DNA of 8,574 nt from an uncultured Collinsella sp. (GTDB taxonomy: Bacteria > Actinomycetota > Coriobacteriia > Coriobacteriales > Coriobacteriaceae), in contig CAUCXP010000050.1 in NCBI GenBank assembly GCA_958446785.1, forward strand, positions 1 to 8,574, written 5' to 3'. A model generated the notes under the pieces. That model did no database searches, was not told where the DNA came from, and saw only the letters and a list, made by a program, of their open reading frames with translations. Each line of letters starts with the position of its first letter. Within the stretch, counting starts at the first letter, position 1. The translations under genes were made by a program, and so were the position numbers. Positions 1-6,793 of this stretch are shown here, piece after piece.

Positions 1-12
1 GTGTGGCAGACA

Positions 13-39
13 GATAATGCATAACACCCTAGGTGGTTA
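13..39 (+). promoter_or_regulatory. Putative -10 box and palindromic operator ahead of the GntR gene
   Basis: GATAAT at 13-18 resembles a -10 box; its -35 would lie outside the window. Directly downstream, 22-39 is an imperfect 18-bp palindrome: arms TAAC and GTTA (22-25, 36-39) around a core CCTAGG (28-33), with 7 of 9 pairs matching. It contains TGGTTA (34-39), the same half-site that begins the palindrome upstream of agaS (840-845). Its position just after a -10 suits autoregulation by the GntR protein. This is an inference from position and shared half-site; the symmetry differs from the downstream operator. Confidence 0.35.
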
Positions 40-67
40 GCCGAATTCGAGCAAAAGGGAGGATAGG

Positions 68-799
68 ATGGCGATCGGAGCGCGTAAGCAACCGCTGTAC
101 GATCAGCTGGTCGATATTCTGACCGAAAAGATTGACCATGAATATCGCGCCGGTGACATGATTCCTTCTGAGCGCGAACTTTCGGAGCGCTATGGTCTCT
201 CGCGCACTACGGTACGCCTGGCTCTGCAGGAACTGGAGCGTTTAGGACTGGTGGTTCGGCAGCACGGTCGCGGTACCTTTGTGACCGACCGTTCGGCAAA
301 GGCAACCAATCTTATGCAGTCCTACAGCTTTACCGAGCAGATGCGCGCGATGGGTCGAGAACCCGAGACCACGATTCTCGAGTTTTGCGAGATGGAGGCC
401 GATAAGAATCTGGCCGAGCATATGGGATTGCGCACCGGTGATCGCATTTTTAAGCTCAAGCGCCTTCGTTCTGCCGACAACATGCCCATGATGGTCGAAC
501 GCAGCTATCTACCGGTTCGTCAATTTCTGTCCCTAAAGCGACCGCTGCTGGAGCGTAAGCCGCTTTACGATGTGATTGAGCAGGACTTTCAGCAAAAGAT
601 TCGCGTGGCCGAAGAGGAGTTCTATGCGAGCATAGCCCGTCCCACCGATGCCCACCTTTTGGGAATTGTCGAGGGCTCGCCTGTGCTCGACTTGGTCAGG
701 ACTACGTATAACGAGTCAAACGAGGTTGTGGAGTACACACTCTCGGTTGCTCGTGCCGATCAGTTTAAATACAAGGTTTACCACCAGCGCAGCAACTAG
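68..799 (+). CDS. GntR-family (HutC/UTRA) transcriptional regulator, probable amino-sugar repressor
   Basis: DNA-binding regulator of 243 aa, the usual length for the HutC subfamily. Residues about 8-75 form the GntR winged helix-turn-helix, with the family signatures PLYDQL, IPSERELSERYGLSRTTVR and GRGTFV. Residues about 95-235 form the UTRA ligand-binding domain, including ERSYLP and the following SLYD-like segment (KPLYDVI). The ATG at 68 follows GGGAGG (57-62) at normal spacing. The protein lies directly upstream of agaS and nagA. Relatives such as NagR/YvoA and DasR sense GlcN-6-P or GlcNAc-6-P and bind TGGT-N4-ACCA type sites, and such a site lies at 838-853. I infer that it represses agaS and probably the other amino-sugar genes, and that its effector is an amino-sugar phosphate. 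The exact effector (GalNAc-6-P, GalN-6-P or GlcNAc-6-P) cannot be read from the sequence. Confidence 0.93.
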   Translation: MAIGARKQPLYDQLVDILTEKIDHEYRAGDMIPSERELSERYGLSRTTVRLALQELERLGLVVRQHGRGTFVTDRSAKATNLMQSYSFTEQMRAMGREPETTILEFCEMEADKNLAEHMGLRTGDRIFKLKRLRSADNMPMMVERSYLPVRQFLSLKRPLLERKPLYDVIEQDFQQKIRVAEEEFYASIARPTDAHLLGIVEGSPVLDLVRTTYNESNEVVEYTLSVARADQFKYKVYHQRSN

Positions 800-828
800 T
801 GCTCGCATTGTTTCCATATGGTGATTCT

Positions 829-874
829 TTGCATTTAACTGGTTACTACCAGATAACCAACCGAAGTGTATAAT
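829..874 (+). promoter_or_regulatory. agaS promoter with dre-like GntR operator
   Basis: At 840-851 is TGGT-N4-ACCA, extended to CTGGT-N4-ACCAG (839-852). It matches the spacing and arms of the DasR/NagR operator (consensus ACTGGTCTAGACCACT; here ACTGGT at 838-843 and ACCA at 848-851). A second, overlapping palindrome pairs TGGTTA (840-845) with TAACCA (854-859). There are two promoter options. One is TTGCAT (829-834), a 17-bp spacer and GATAAC (852-857). The other is a perfect TATAAT at 869-874 with no good -35. In either case the operator would overlap RNA polymerase contacts, which suits repression relieved by an amino-sugar phosphate. The symmetry is seen directly; the assignment to the adjacent GntR protein is inferred. 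Confidence 0.65.
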
Positions 875-913
875 TGCACGTCAGAGGATTACTTCTAGAG
901 AGAGGTATTAAAA

Positions 914-2080
914 ATGTTCGAGAAGAGTGTCGAGGAGCTCACCGAGCTCGGCGCCCAGATCACCACGGCCGAGATTGCTCAGCAGCCCGAGCTTTGGCGC
1001 GATACGCTCAACATCTATCGCGAGAACAAGGAGGCCATCGAGGCCTTCCTGGCCGAGGCTCGCGCTATGGGCGAGGGTCGTCTGTCCGTTGTCTTCACCG
1101 GTGCCGGTACGTCCGACTACGTTGGCGATACCTGCGCCCCGTACCTGCGTCACGCTGGCAACACTGATCTCTACGACTTTAAGCCCATCGCCACGACCGA
1201 CATCGTGAGCGCCCCGCGCGACTTCCTGCGCGCCGAGGATCCCACGCTCGTGGTTTCCTTTGCCCGCTCTGGCAACAGCCCCGAGAGCCTTGCTGCCGTT
1301 GCCGTTGCCAAGGAGCTCGTCCACAACGTCAAGTTCCTCAACATCACCTGCGCTCCCGAGGGCAAGCTCGCCGTCGAGTCTGCCGATGATCCCAATGCGC
1401 TGACGCTGCTCATTCCGCGCGCCAACGACAAGGGCTTCGCCATGACCGGTTCTTATTCCTGCATGACCCTGCTCTCCACCCTTATTTTCGACACTGCCTC
1501 TGACGAGCAGAAGGCCGAGTGGGTCGAGACCATCGCCAAGATGGGCGAGGAGGTCATCTCCCGTGAGCCCGAGATCGCCGATTACCTGGCTGGCGACTTC
1601 AACCGCGTGACCTACTTGGGTTCTGGCTCCTTCGGTGGCCTTGCCCAGGAGAGCCAGCTCAAGATCCTCGAGCTCGCTCACGGTCTGGTCGCTACTTCCT
1701 ACGACACCTCCATGGGCTATCGTCACGGACCTAAGTCCTTCGTCGACGATAAGACGCTCGTCTTCGTGTTCGTCAACAACGACGCCTACACCCGTCAGTA
1801 CGACATCGACATCCTCAACGAGATCGGTGGAGACGAGATCGCTCAGCACACCATCGCCGTTCAGCAGGAAGGTGCCACCGTCTATGAGGGCGAGTCCTTC
1901 ACCTTTAAGGGCTACGAGGCGCTTCCCGAGGGCTACCTTGCTCTGCCGTTCGTGATGTTCGCTCAGGCTATCAGCCTGCTCAACTCCGTGCGCGTGGGCA
2001 ACACGCCCGATACGCCGAGCCCCACCGGCACGGTCAACCGCGTGGTTAAGGGCGTGACGATTCACCCCTTCACCGCTTAA
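914..2080 (+). CDS. agaS: AgaS, SIS-domain galactosamine-6-phosphate deaminase/isomerase
   Basis: AgaS-type sugar isomerase of 388 aa, close to the roughly 385 aa of E. coli AgaS. It has two SIS (sugar isomerase) domains. In the first, GAGTSDY lies at residues 63-69 and FARSGNSPES at 116-125, which is the phosphosugar-binding serine-rich loop. In the second, YLGSGSFGGLAQES precedes the AgaS-typical YRHGPKS at 269-275. The family converts galactosamine-6-phosphate to tagatose-6-phosphate and ammonia in the cytoplasm. The ATG at 914 follows AGAGAGG (898-904 region), and an earlier short frame opening upstream has no ribosome binding site. The gene has its own operator/promoter and its own terminator (2099-2140). 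Together with NagA and the LacC kinase it points to N-acetylgalactosamine/galactosamine use. A related glucosamine-6-phosphate activity cannot be excluded from sequence alone. Confidence 0.93.
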   Translation: MFEKSVEELTELGAQITTAEIAQQPELWRDTLNIYRENKEAIEAFLAEARAMGEGRLSVVFTGAGTSDYVGDTCAPYLRHAGNTDLYDFKPIATTDIVSAPRDFLRAEDPTLVVSFARSGNSPESLAAVAVAKELVHNVKFLNITCAPEGKLAVESADDPNALTLLIPRANDKGFAMTGSYSCMTLLSTLIFDTASDEQKAEWVETIAKMGEEVISREPEIADYLAGDFNRVTYLGSGSFGGLAQESQLKILELAHGLVATSYDTSMGYRHGPKSFVDDKTLVFVFVNNDAYTRQYDIDILNEIGGDEIAQHTIAVQQEGATVYEGESFTFKGYEALPEGYLALPFVMFAQAISLLNSVRVGNTPDTPSPTGTVNRVVKGVTIHPFTA

Positions 2081-2098
2081 TAGCGTCCCCCTGTAAGG

Positions 2099-2140
2099 GC
2101 GCCCGTCCGCTCATAACGGCGGGCGGGCGCTTTTTGTTTT
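2099..2140 (+). terminator. Rho-independent terminator of agaS
   Basis: A 12-bp G+C-rich stem (2099-2110 with 2119-2130, one G-T wobble) closes an 8-nt loop and is followed by TTTTTGTTTT. It sits 18 nt after the agaS stop, so nagA needs read-through or its own promoter. A weak -10-like TATAAG at 2153-2158 is present before nagA. Confidence 0.93.
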
Positions 2141-2197
2141 ACGTGAGCTGGGTATAAGCATCACCACCGTCAACTGCTTTAGAAGCAAGGAGTGCAT

Positions 2198-3367
2198 ATG
2201 AGCACGTACGCAATTAAGGCTGACAAGTTCTTCTTGCCGGCAGGTCCGCAACTGGGCGGCTACCTTATGGTCGAGGATGGCGTCTTTGGCGCCTGGCAGG
2301 CCGACGAGCCCTCTTGCGAGATTAAGGACTACACGGGATCGTGGATCGCACCGGGTATGGTCGATACTCACATCCATGGCTTCTACAACCACTCAACTAC
2401 CGATAACGATCCCGAGGGCATCGATATCAGCTCGACCGAGCTCGCTCGTCGCGGTACCACCAGCTGGCTGCCCACGACGTTCACCGATGGCGTCGAGCAG
2501 ATCAAGGACGCCTGCGCCGCTATCGCTCAGGCGGACGAGGGCCGCGGCCCCGACTTCTGCGGTGCTCGCATTCAGGGCATCTACCTGGAGGGCCCCTTCT
2601 TTACCATGAAGCACGTGGGCGCGCAGAACCCCGCTTATCTTATCGATCCCTCCGAGGAGGTCTTCGATCAGTGGCAGGAGGCTGCGGGTGGTCGCATCGT
2701 TAAGAGCGCCATGGCGGCCGAGCGCGACGGTGCCGCTGCTTATGCGGCTGCTCTGAACGCCAAGGGTGTGGTGACCAGCATCGGTCACTCCGACGCAACC
2801 TACGATGAGTGCATCGCCGCCATCAACGCTGGTGCCAGCTGCTTTACGCATACCTATAACGGCCAGCGCGGGCTGCATCACCGCGAGCCCGGTGTCGTGG
2901 GTGCTGCCATGTCCACGCCCGAGACCTACGCCGAGATCATCTGTGACGGCAAGCACGTAAACCCTGCCGCCATCAAGGCGCTGCTGCAGGCAAAGGGCTG
3001 GCAGCATACGGTGCTCATCACCGACTGCCTGGGTTGCGGCGGCATGCCCGAGGGCAGCTACACCAGCGGTGGCATGGATGTCATCATGAAGGACAACCTG
3101 TGCTGGCTCGCCGACGGCAAGAGCATTGCCGGCTCGGTGCTCACGCTTGCCCAGGGCGTCAAGAACATCGTCGACTGGGGCATCGCCAGCGCCGATATCG
3201 CCATTCGCATGGCAACCGAGGTGCCGGCACGCTCCGCGCACATCGAGGATAAGTGCGGCAGCATCATGCCGGGTCGCGACGCCGACTTTGTCGTGTTCGA
3301 CCACGAGCTCACCCTCGTCGAGACGTATGTTGGCGGTCAGAGCGTCGGTAACGCCTTTACCGAGTAA
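2198..3367 (+). CDS. nagA: N-acetylglucosamine/N-acetylgalactosamine-6-phosphate deacetylase
   Basis: Cytoplasmic amidohydrolase of 389 aa that removes acetate from GlcNAc-6-P or GalNAc-6-P. Expected metal and active-site residues are visible: the HIH motif at H58/H60, E131 in YLEGPF, H197 in IGHSDAT, H218 in THTYNG, and catalytic D276 in ITDCLG. The C-terminal strand with DFVVFD is also normal. I chose the ATG at 2198 because AAGGAG (2187-2192) precedes it by 5 nt; a GTG at 2192 would overlap that site and add only two residues. AgaS and LacC nearby suggest GalNAc-6-P as a physiological substrate (an AgaA-like role), but NagA and AgaA cannot be separated by these motifs. A diverged copy of its last 43 codons is found at 6094-6225. 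Confidence 0.94.
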   Translation: MSTYAIKADKFFLPAGPQLGGYLMVEDGVFGAWQADEPSCEIKDYTGSWIAPGMVDTHIHGFYNHSTTDNDPEGIDISSTELARRGTTSWLPTTFTDGVEQIKDACAAIAQADEGRGPDFCGARIQGIYLEGPFFTMKHVGAQNPAYLIDPSEEVFDQWQEAAGGRIVKSAMAAERDGAAAYAAALNAKGVVTSIGHSDATYDECIAAINAGASCFTHTYNGQRGLHHREPGVVGAAMSTPETYAEIICDGKHVNPAAIKALLQAKGWQHTVLITDCLGCGGMPEGSYTSGGMDVIMKDNLCWLADGKSIAGSVLTLAQGVKNIVDWGIASADIAIRMATEVPARSAHIEDKCGSIMPGRDADFVVFDHELTLVETYVGGQSVGNAFTE

Positions 3368-3373
3368 CGATAG

Positions 3374-3411
3374 AAAAAGACGGCGGGCCCGAATCTGCTC
3401 GGACCCGCCGT
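3374..3411 (-). terminator. Terminator between convergent nagA and flavodoxin genes
   Basis: ACGGCGGG (3380-3387) pairs with CCCGCCGT (3404-3411). An inner CCGA/TCGG stem (3389-3392, 3399-3402) closes a 6-nt loop. On the minus strand the stem is followed by CTTTTTC (A-run at 3374-3378), making a good terminator for the flavodoxin gene. On the plus strand no T-tract follows, so for nagA it acts at best as a weak terminator or an RNA 3'-end stabiliser. Confidence 0.85.
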
Positions 3412-3442
3412 ATGGGTTAAACGCTCAAAAGCACCTTCACAG

Positions 3443-4027
3443 TTACAGCTTGTTAGCGATCTTCTTTGCCGTGCGCTTGACGCCGGCCACCAGGCCTCCT
3501 GCAGGATGCTCCTTTTCGTATGCTAGGCGCTTCTCGCGCTTGGCATACTCTTCGACAATGATGTCGCCATACTCGTCTTCGATCTTGTCGAAGAAGTCGA
3601 CGGCGCCCTTAATTTCCTCAGCGGTCGGGTGTCCCTTTTGGACACCGCCGGCGAGCTTGAACGGCCCCCACGTATCAAAGCCGGGGCAGCCGTAGACGCC
3701 CATAAAGATGGCCTGCCTCATGCGGCAGATGCCATCGATATCCTTGCCGTACCACTTGTTTTTGCCACCGTAGGTCATAAGGCCAAACACCTTGTCCTGC
3801 GGCTGCAGCACGTTGGTGAGCACGCGTGCCATGTCCTTGTCGATCTCGGAGTAATAGATGCCCGTGGCGACACCGATTAGATGATATTCGTGCAGGTCGG
3901 GATACTCGTTTTTTCCGAGCGTCTTTACATCGAGGGTATCGATCTCGGGGTGCGCCTCAACGATGGCGTTCACGAGCTTTTTCGTATTGCCGTGGTGACG
4001 CGAGGCGTAGAGGATGATGGTTCGCAT
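3443..4027 (-). CDS. Flavodoxin-like protein
   Basis: 194-aa protein with an N-terminal flavodoxin fold. The first strand MRTIILYAS runs into the FMN-phosphate loop S-x-x-x-GNT (S9, G13-N14-T15), which is the family T/S-x-T/G-x-T-type loop. GVATGIYYSE and GLMTYGG are later loops expected around the isoalloxazine ring. After about residue 160 the protein continues with a charged, lysine-rich tail ending KRTAKKIANKL, longer than a minimal flavodoxin. The start at 4027 follows GAAAGG (minus strand, 4035-4040) with 7-nt spacing. The same frame stays open far upstream, but that part is antisense to the epimerase gene and is not credible coding sequence. Its redox partner is unknown. It lies on the opposite strand from the sugar genes, so co-transcription is excluded. 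Confidence is high for the fold and low for any specific role. Confidence 0.88.
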   Translation of the reverse strand: MRTIILYASRHHGNTKKLVNAIVEAHPEIDTLDVKTLGKNEYPDLHEYHLIGVATGIYYSEIDKDMARVLTNVLQPQDKVFGLMTYGGKNKWYGKDIDGICRMRQAIFMGVYGCPGFDTWGPFKLAGGVQKGHPTAEEIKGAVDFFDKIEDEYGDIIVEEYAKREKRLAYEKEHPAGGLVAGVKRTAKKIANKL

Positions 4028-4183
4028 AAGAAGGCCTTTCAGCTGTAATGACGTCAATGTCTGTATGGTACCCCGTTGCATGGCTGGGATACCGGACGCA
4101 TCGATGAACGTGCGGGTTTGTCCTTTGGTCAGGGCCGAGACGGGTACTTGCGAGCAAAAAGCAGTTGTTCGAAAGGATGGGCA

Positions 4184-5065
4184 ATGGAATACGCTCTCTC
4201 CAACGATTCGATTTCTATTAAGGTGTCCACGGCCGGCGGCTCGTTTACCTCGATTGAGGCCGACGGTCGCGAGTATTTGTGGCAGGGCGATCCAGCCGTG
4301 TGGTCCGGCCAGGCGCCGATTTGCTTCCCGATTTGCGGAGGCTTGCGCGACAACAGCGCCATGACGTTTGCCGGGCATCATGTAAAGCTCGCTCGCCACG
4401 GGTTTGCGCGCAAGCAGGAGTGGAAGCTGCTGAACCAAGGCGAGAACGAGCTGGCGATGTGCCTGGCTTCGGAGGATAACGCCGCGTTGCTGAGCGATTA
4501 TCCGTATCCGTTTAAGCTTGTCGCCAGCTATACGCTCGAGGACGCCGCCGTGCGTGTCTCCTATGAGGTGACCAACGAGGGCACCGAGGATATGCCGTTC
4601 TTTATCGGTGGACACCCCGGCTTTAGGTGCCCGCTCGACGAGGGCGAGGCCTATACGGACTACGAGTTGCGCTTCGAGAAAGACGAGGCTGCGGAGCTTT
4701 GCACCGCTGTACCCTCGACTGGCTTGATTGACGTGGCGAACCGCTCCAAGAGCCCCATGGTGGGAAAGACGCTGCCCCTGTCGCACGAGCTCTTCGATTT
4801 TGCGGAGACCATCTTTGACGTGCTCGAGAGCCGTCAGGTCACGCTTTCCAAGAAGGGCGAGGACAAGGGCGTTCGCTTGAGCTTTGAGGGTTTCCCGTAT
4901 CTCATTGTGTGGAGTAAGCCCGAGGGCGATTTTGTGGCAGTTGAGCCCTGGGGCGGCCTTTCGACCTGCTCCGATGAGGATGACGTGCTTGAGCATAAGC
5001 GCGGCTGCCTTGTCGCCAAGCCCAAGGAGACCGTCGTTCGCTCGTTCACGATTGAGATTCTGTAA
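4184..5065 (+). CDS. Aldose 1-epimerase family protein, LacX subfamily
   Basis: 293-aa galactose-mutarotase-like protein that probably interconverts alpha and beta anomers of a hexose or hexose phosphate. Visible features are the early EYLWQGD and APICFPICGGL segments typical of LacX-type members, H72 in ARHGFAR, H144 in GGHPGF, and E254 in VEPWGG. These correspond to the two active-site histidines and the catalytic glutamate of the family. I start at the ATG at 4184, preceded by GAAAGGA (4171-4177). A longer reading from 4076 would add 36 residues with no similarity to the family and no ribosome binding site. It is the first gene of a likely operon with lacC (59 nt apart). I found no convincing promoter in 4028-4183. 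Its pairing with a tagatose-6-P kinase repeats the lacC/lacX association of Gram-positive lactose and galactosamine loci. The substrate is not determined. Confidence 0.9.
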   Translation: MEYALSNDSISIKVSTAGGSFTSIEADGREYLWQGDPAVWSGQAPICFPICGGLRDNSAMTFAGHHVKLARHGFARKQEWKLLNQGENELAMCLASEDNAALLSDYPYPFKLVASYTLEDAAVRVSYEVTNEGTEDMPFFIGGHPGFRCPLDEGEAYTDYELRFEKDEAAELCTAVPSTGLIDVANRSKSPMVGKTLPLSHELFDFAETIFDVLESRQVTLSKKGEDKGVRLSFEGFPYLIVWSKPEGDFVAVEPWGGLSTCSDEDDVLEHKRGCLVAKPKETVVRSFTIEIL

Positions 5066-5124
5066 TTCCGTTTTGTCGACTCGTATCGCGAGGCACAAGG
5101 AGCCTGCGAGATAAGGAGCTAAAA

Positions 5125-6060
5125 ATGATCCTCACCGTTACGATGAACCCGTCTGTTGATACGCGCTATCAGCTCGATGAGCTCATTATCGACGACGTCA
5201 ACCGTGTGACGCCCGAAAAGACCGCCGGCGGCAAGGGCCTCAACGTGGCCCGTGTACTGGGTCAGCTGGGCGATGACGTTGTGGCAACCGGTCTGCTCGG
5301 TGGTCATATGGGCGCCTATATGGCCGAGCTCATGGATGCCAACGGCATTAAGAATGATTTTGTACCCATCAAGGGCGAGACTCGTATTTGCCTCAACATT
5401 CTCCACGCCGGCAACCAGACCGAGCTGCTCGAGAGCGGTCCGACAATTGCCCCCGAGGAGCTCGATGCCTTTACCGCCAAGTTTACCGAGCTTGCGAGCA
5501 AGGCCGACGTCGTCACCATCTCGGGTTCGCTGCCCCGCGGTGTCGAGGCAGACTACTATGCCAAGATCACGGGCATTGCCGAGAACGCCGGTGCCAAGGT
5601 GTTGCTCGATACCTCGGGTGCTTCGCTCGAGGCCGCCCTTAAGTCCGAAATTAAGCCCGAGCTGGTCAAGCCTAACCTGACCGAGATCAACGGCCTTTTG
5701 GGTACGAGCTTTACCACCGACGATGTGGACGAGCTCCGCGCCGCGCTCCCCTCTGATGCCCGCTTCTCCGATATCCCCTGGGTCGTCGTGTCCATGGGCG
5801 CTGCCGGCTCCGTTGGCTTCCACAATGGCCGTGCGTTCCGCGCAAAGACGCCCGATATCCCTGCCGTTAACGCTACGGGCTCTGGTGACTCCACTATCGC
5901 TGGCTTCGCGCATGCCATTGCTGCTGGCGCGGACGATGAGACGGTGCTGCGTACCGCCAACACCTGCGGCAAGCTCAATGCCATGGATCCCATGACCGGC
6001 CATCTGGTCATGGACCGTTGGGACGAGGTCTACAACGGCGTTGTCGTGACCGAGCTGTAA
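5125..6060 (+). CDS. lacC: Tagatose-6-phosphate kinase (LacC-type PfkB kinase)
   Basis: 311-aa ribokinase/PfkB-family sugar-phosphate kinase of the 1-phosphofructokinase/LacC branch. The first PfkB signature GGKGLN is at residues 35-40. The second, NATGSGDSTIAGF, contains the anion-hole GSGD at 252-255 with D255 as catalytic base. The C-terminal ANTCGKLNAMDPMTGHL closely follows the pattern I know from LacC proteins (N..G.LNA...TGH) rather than FruK, so I call tagatose-6-phosphate to tagatose-1,6-bisphosphate using ATP. The AgaS upstream would make its substrate. The start has AAGGAG at 5113-5118, and a second AAGGAG lies 16 nt upstream (5097-5102) without a matching start codon. A FruK (fructose-1-P kinase) role remains the main alternative. 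No tagatose-bisphosphate aldolase is in the window. Confidence 0.88.
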   Translation: MILTVTMNPSVDTRYQLDELIIDDVNRVTPEKTAGGKGLNVARVLGQLGDDVVATGLLGGHMGAYMAELMDANGIKNDFVPIKGETRICLNILHAGNQTELLESGPTIAPEELDAFTAKFTELASKADVVTISGSLPRGVEADYYAKITGIAENAGAKVLLDTSGASLEAALKSEIKPELVKPNLTEINGLLGTSFTTDDVDELRAALPSDARFSDIPWVVVSMGAAGSVGFHNGRAFRAKTPDIPAVNATGSGDSTIAGFAHAIAAGADDETVLRTANTCGKLNAMDPMTGHLVMDRWDEVYNGVVVTEL

Positions 6061-6093
6061 AAGCCTGGGCGTCGGCCCCGGCATTGCTTGCTA

Positions 6094-6225
6094 GCTCATG
6101 TCGACGACAAGTGCGGTAGCATTATGCTGGGGCGCGACGCTGAGTTTGTCGTGTTCAATCCCGACCTTACCCTGGTCGAGGCGTATGTGGGTGGCAACAG
6201 CGTCGGTAACGCGTTTGCCGAGTAG
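6094..6225 (+). pseudogene. Relic of a second nagA: last 43 codons only
   Basis: These 132 nt align without gaps to the last 43 codons plus stop of nagA (3236-3367). By my count they differ at 26 of 132 positions (about 80% identity) and share 33 of 43 residues, including DKCGSIM, FVVF, LTLVE, YVGG and SVGNAF. Fourteen of the differences are silent (counting TAA versus TAG), so the copy diverged under selection before being cut off. There is no start codon or ribosome binding site in the nagA frame, and the catalytic domain is absent. A faint match (CCGGCA near 6078-6083) hints that the homology extends slightly upstream. It lies between lacC and the yhcH-family gene, in the same frame as lacC and separated from it by the lacC TAA. 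The likeliest origin is deletion of most of a former paralogous nagA in this operon. Confidence 0.9.
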
Positions 6226-6257
6226 CCGCCAAAGAAGCGATCCGAGAGGGGATTTAG

Positions 6258-6731
6258 ATGATTTACGGTGCATTGGGCGATATCGAGGAGTACCGCGGAA
6301 TGCTCAAGGGCCTCGACGTGCTGATCGACTGGCTCGAGGAGAACGACCCGGCAGAGCTCGAGGTCGGCAGCCATCCGATTCTGGGCGACAAGGTCTATGC
6401 GAACGTCATGGCTCCCACGACGCGTCCCGAGGCCGAGGCTCACTATGAGACGCATCAGCGCTATCACGACCTGCAGATCGACGTCGAGGGTCGCGAGGCC
6501 TTTAAGGTTGCCACGGGCAGCCTGACGCTGGTCCAGGAGTTTGACGAGAAGGACGACTACGATCTGGTCGATTCCGACGCCTCGATCGCCGGCGATCTTG
6601 CTGACGATAAGTTTGCGCTGTTCGTTGCCGGCGAGCCTCACATGCCCACGCTCGAGTTCCCGGGCGATGGCGCGCAGCCGGTCAAGAAGATCTGCTTTAA
6701 GCTGCTTGCAGATGCTTACTGGGAGGAGTAG
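6258..6731 (+). CDS. YhcH/YjgK/YiaL family protein (DUF386), possible sugar anomerase
   Basis: 157-aa cytoplasmic beta-barrel protein of the YhcH/YjgK/YiaL family, with typical length about 150 aa. The hallmark segment is E64-x-H66 with Y69 and the D71-L-Q73 motif (HQRYHDLQ). H128 in EPHMP is the second conserved region, followed by VKKICFK near the end. These histidines and acids line the metal-containing pocket in the family. E. coli members include NanQ (sialic acid anomerase), EbgC and TabA. GAGAGGGG (6244-6251) precedes the ATG. It is the last gene of the lacX-lacC operon and is followed by a strong terminator. I infer a role in opening or anomerising an amino-sugar or galactose-type substrate; the actual substrate is unknown. 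Confidence 0.88.
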   Translation: MIYGALGDIEEYRGMLKGLDVLIDWLEENDPAELEVGSHPILGDKVYANVMAPTTRPEAEAHYETHQRYHDLQIDVEGREAFKVATGSLTLVQEFDEKDDYDLVDSDASIAGDLADDKFALFVAGEPHMPTLEFPGDGAQPVKKICFKLLADAYWEE

Positions 6732-6760
6732 CACGCTGCTCGGCTGAGCTGTTCGTCTGA

Positions 6761-6790
6761 TGGCGTGATTCCCCTAGGGATATCACGCTA
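6761..6790 (+). repeat. First of two paired hairpins after the yhcH-family gene
   Basis: GCGTGAT (6763-6769) pairs with ATCACGC (6782-6788), with an inner TCCC/GGGA stem (6770-6773, 6777-6780) and one bulged T. No T-tract follows, so on its own it is not a terminator. Positions 6764-6779 are the exact reverse complement of 6811-6826 inside the next hairpin (16 bp), so the two elements can also pair with each other. Confidence 0.85.
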
Positions 6791-6793
6791 GGA

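Noticed and set aside
814..821. CCATATGG palindrome downstream of the GntR gene
   Set aside because: An 8-bp palindrome without extension or relation to the nearby operator; it could be chance.
908..2065. 385-codon open frame antisense to agaS
   Set aside because: It lies exactly opposite a well-recognised gene and arises from the GAG/GAC-rich codon use, which gives CTC/GTC on the other strand. It has no family motifs or ribosome binding site.
2393..3304. 303-codon open frame antisense to nagA
   Set aside because: It mirrors a gene with intact catalytic residues and has no supporting signals.
4028..4183. Possible promoter or operator between the divergent flavodoxin and epimerase genes
   Set aside because: I tested TTGTCC and TTGACG as -35 boxes and looked for TGGT-N4-ACCA; no -10 at proper spacing and no palindrome beyond GGTACC was convincing.
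4028..5098. Upstream extension of the flavodoxin frame (551 codons in total) antisense to the epimerase gene
   Set aside because: The start at 4027 has a proper ribosome binding site and begins the flavodoxin fold. The extension mirrors the epimerase gene and has no recognisable domain.
5119..6084. 321-codon open frame antisense to lacC
   Set aside because: A codon-bias shadow; the plus strand has clear PfkB motifs.
6096..6734. 212-codon open frame antisense to the nagA relic and yhcH-family gene
   Set aside because: It spans a relic and a real gene on the other strand and shows no motif of its own.
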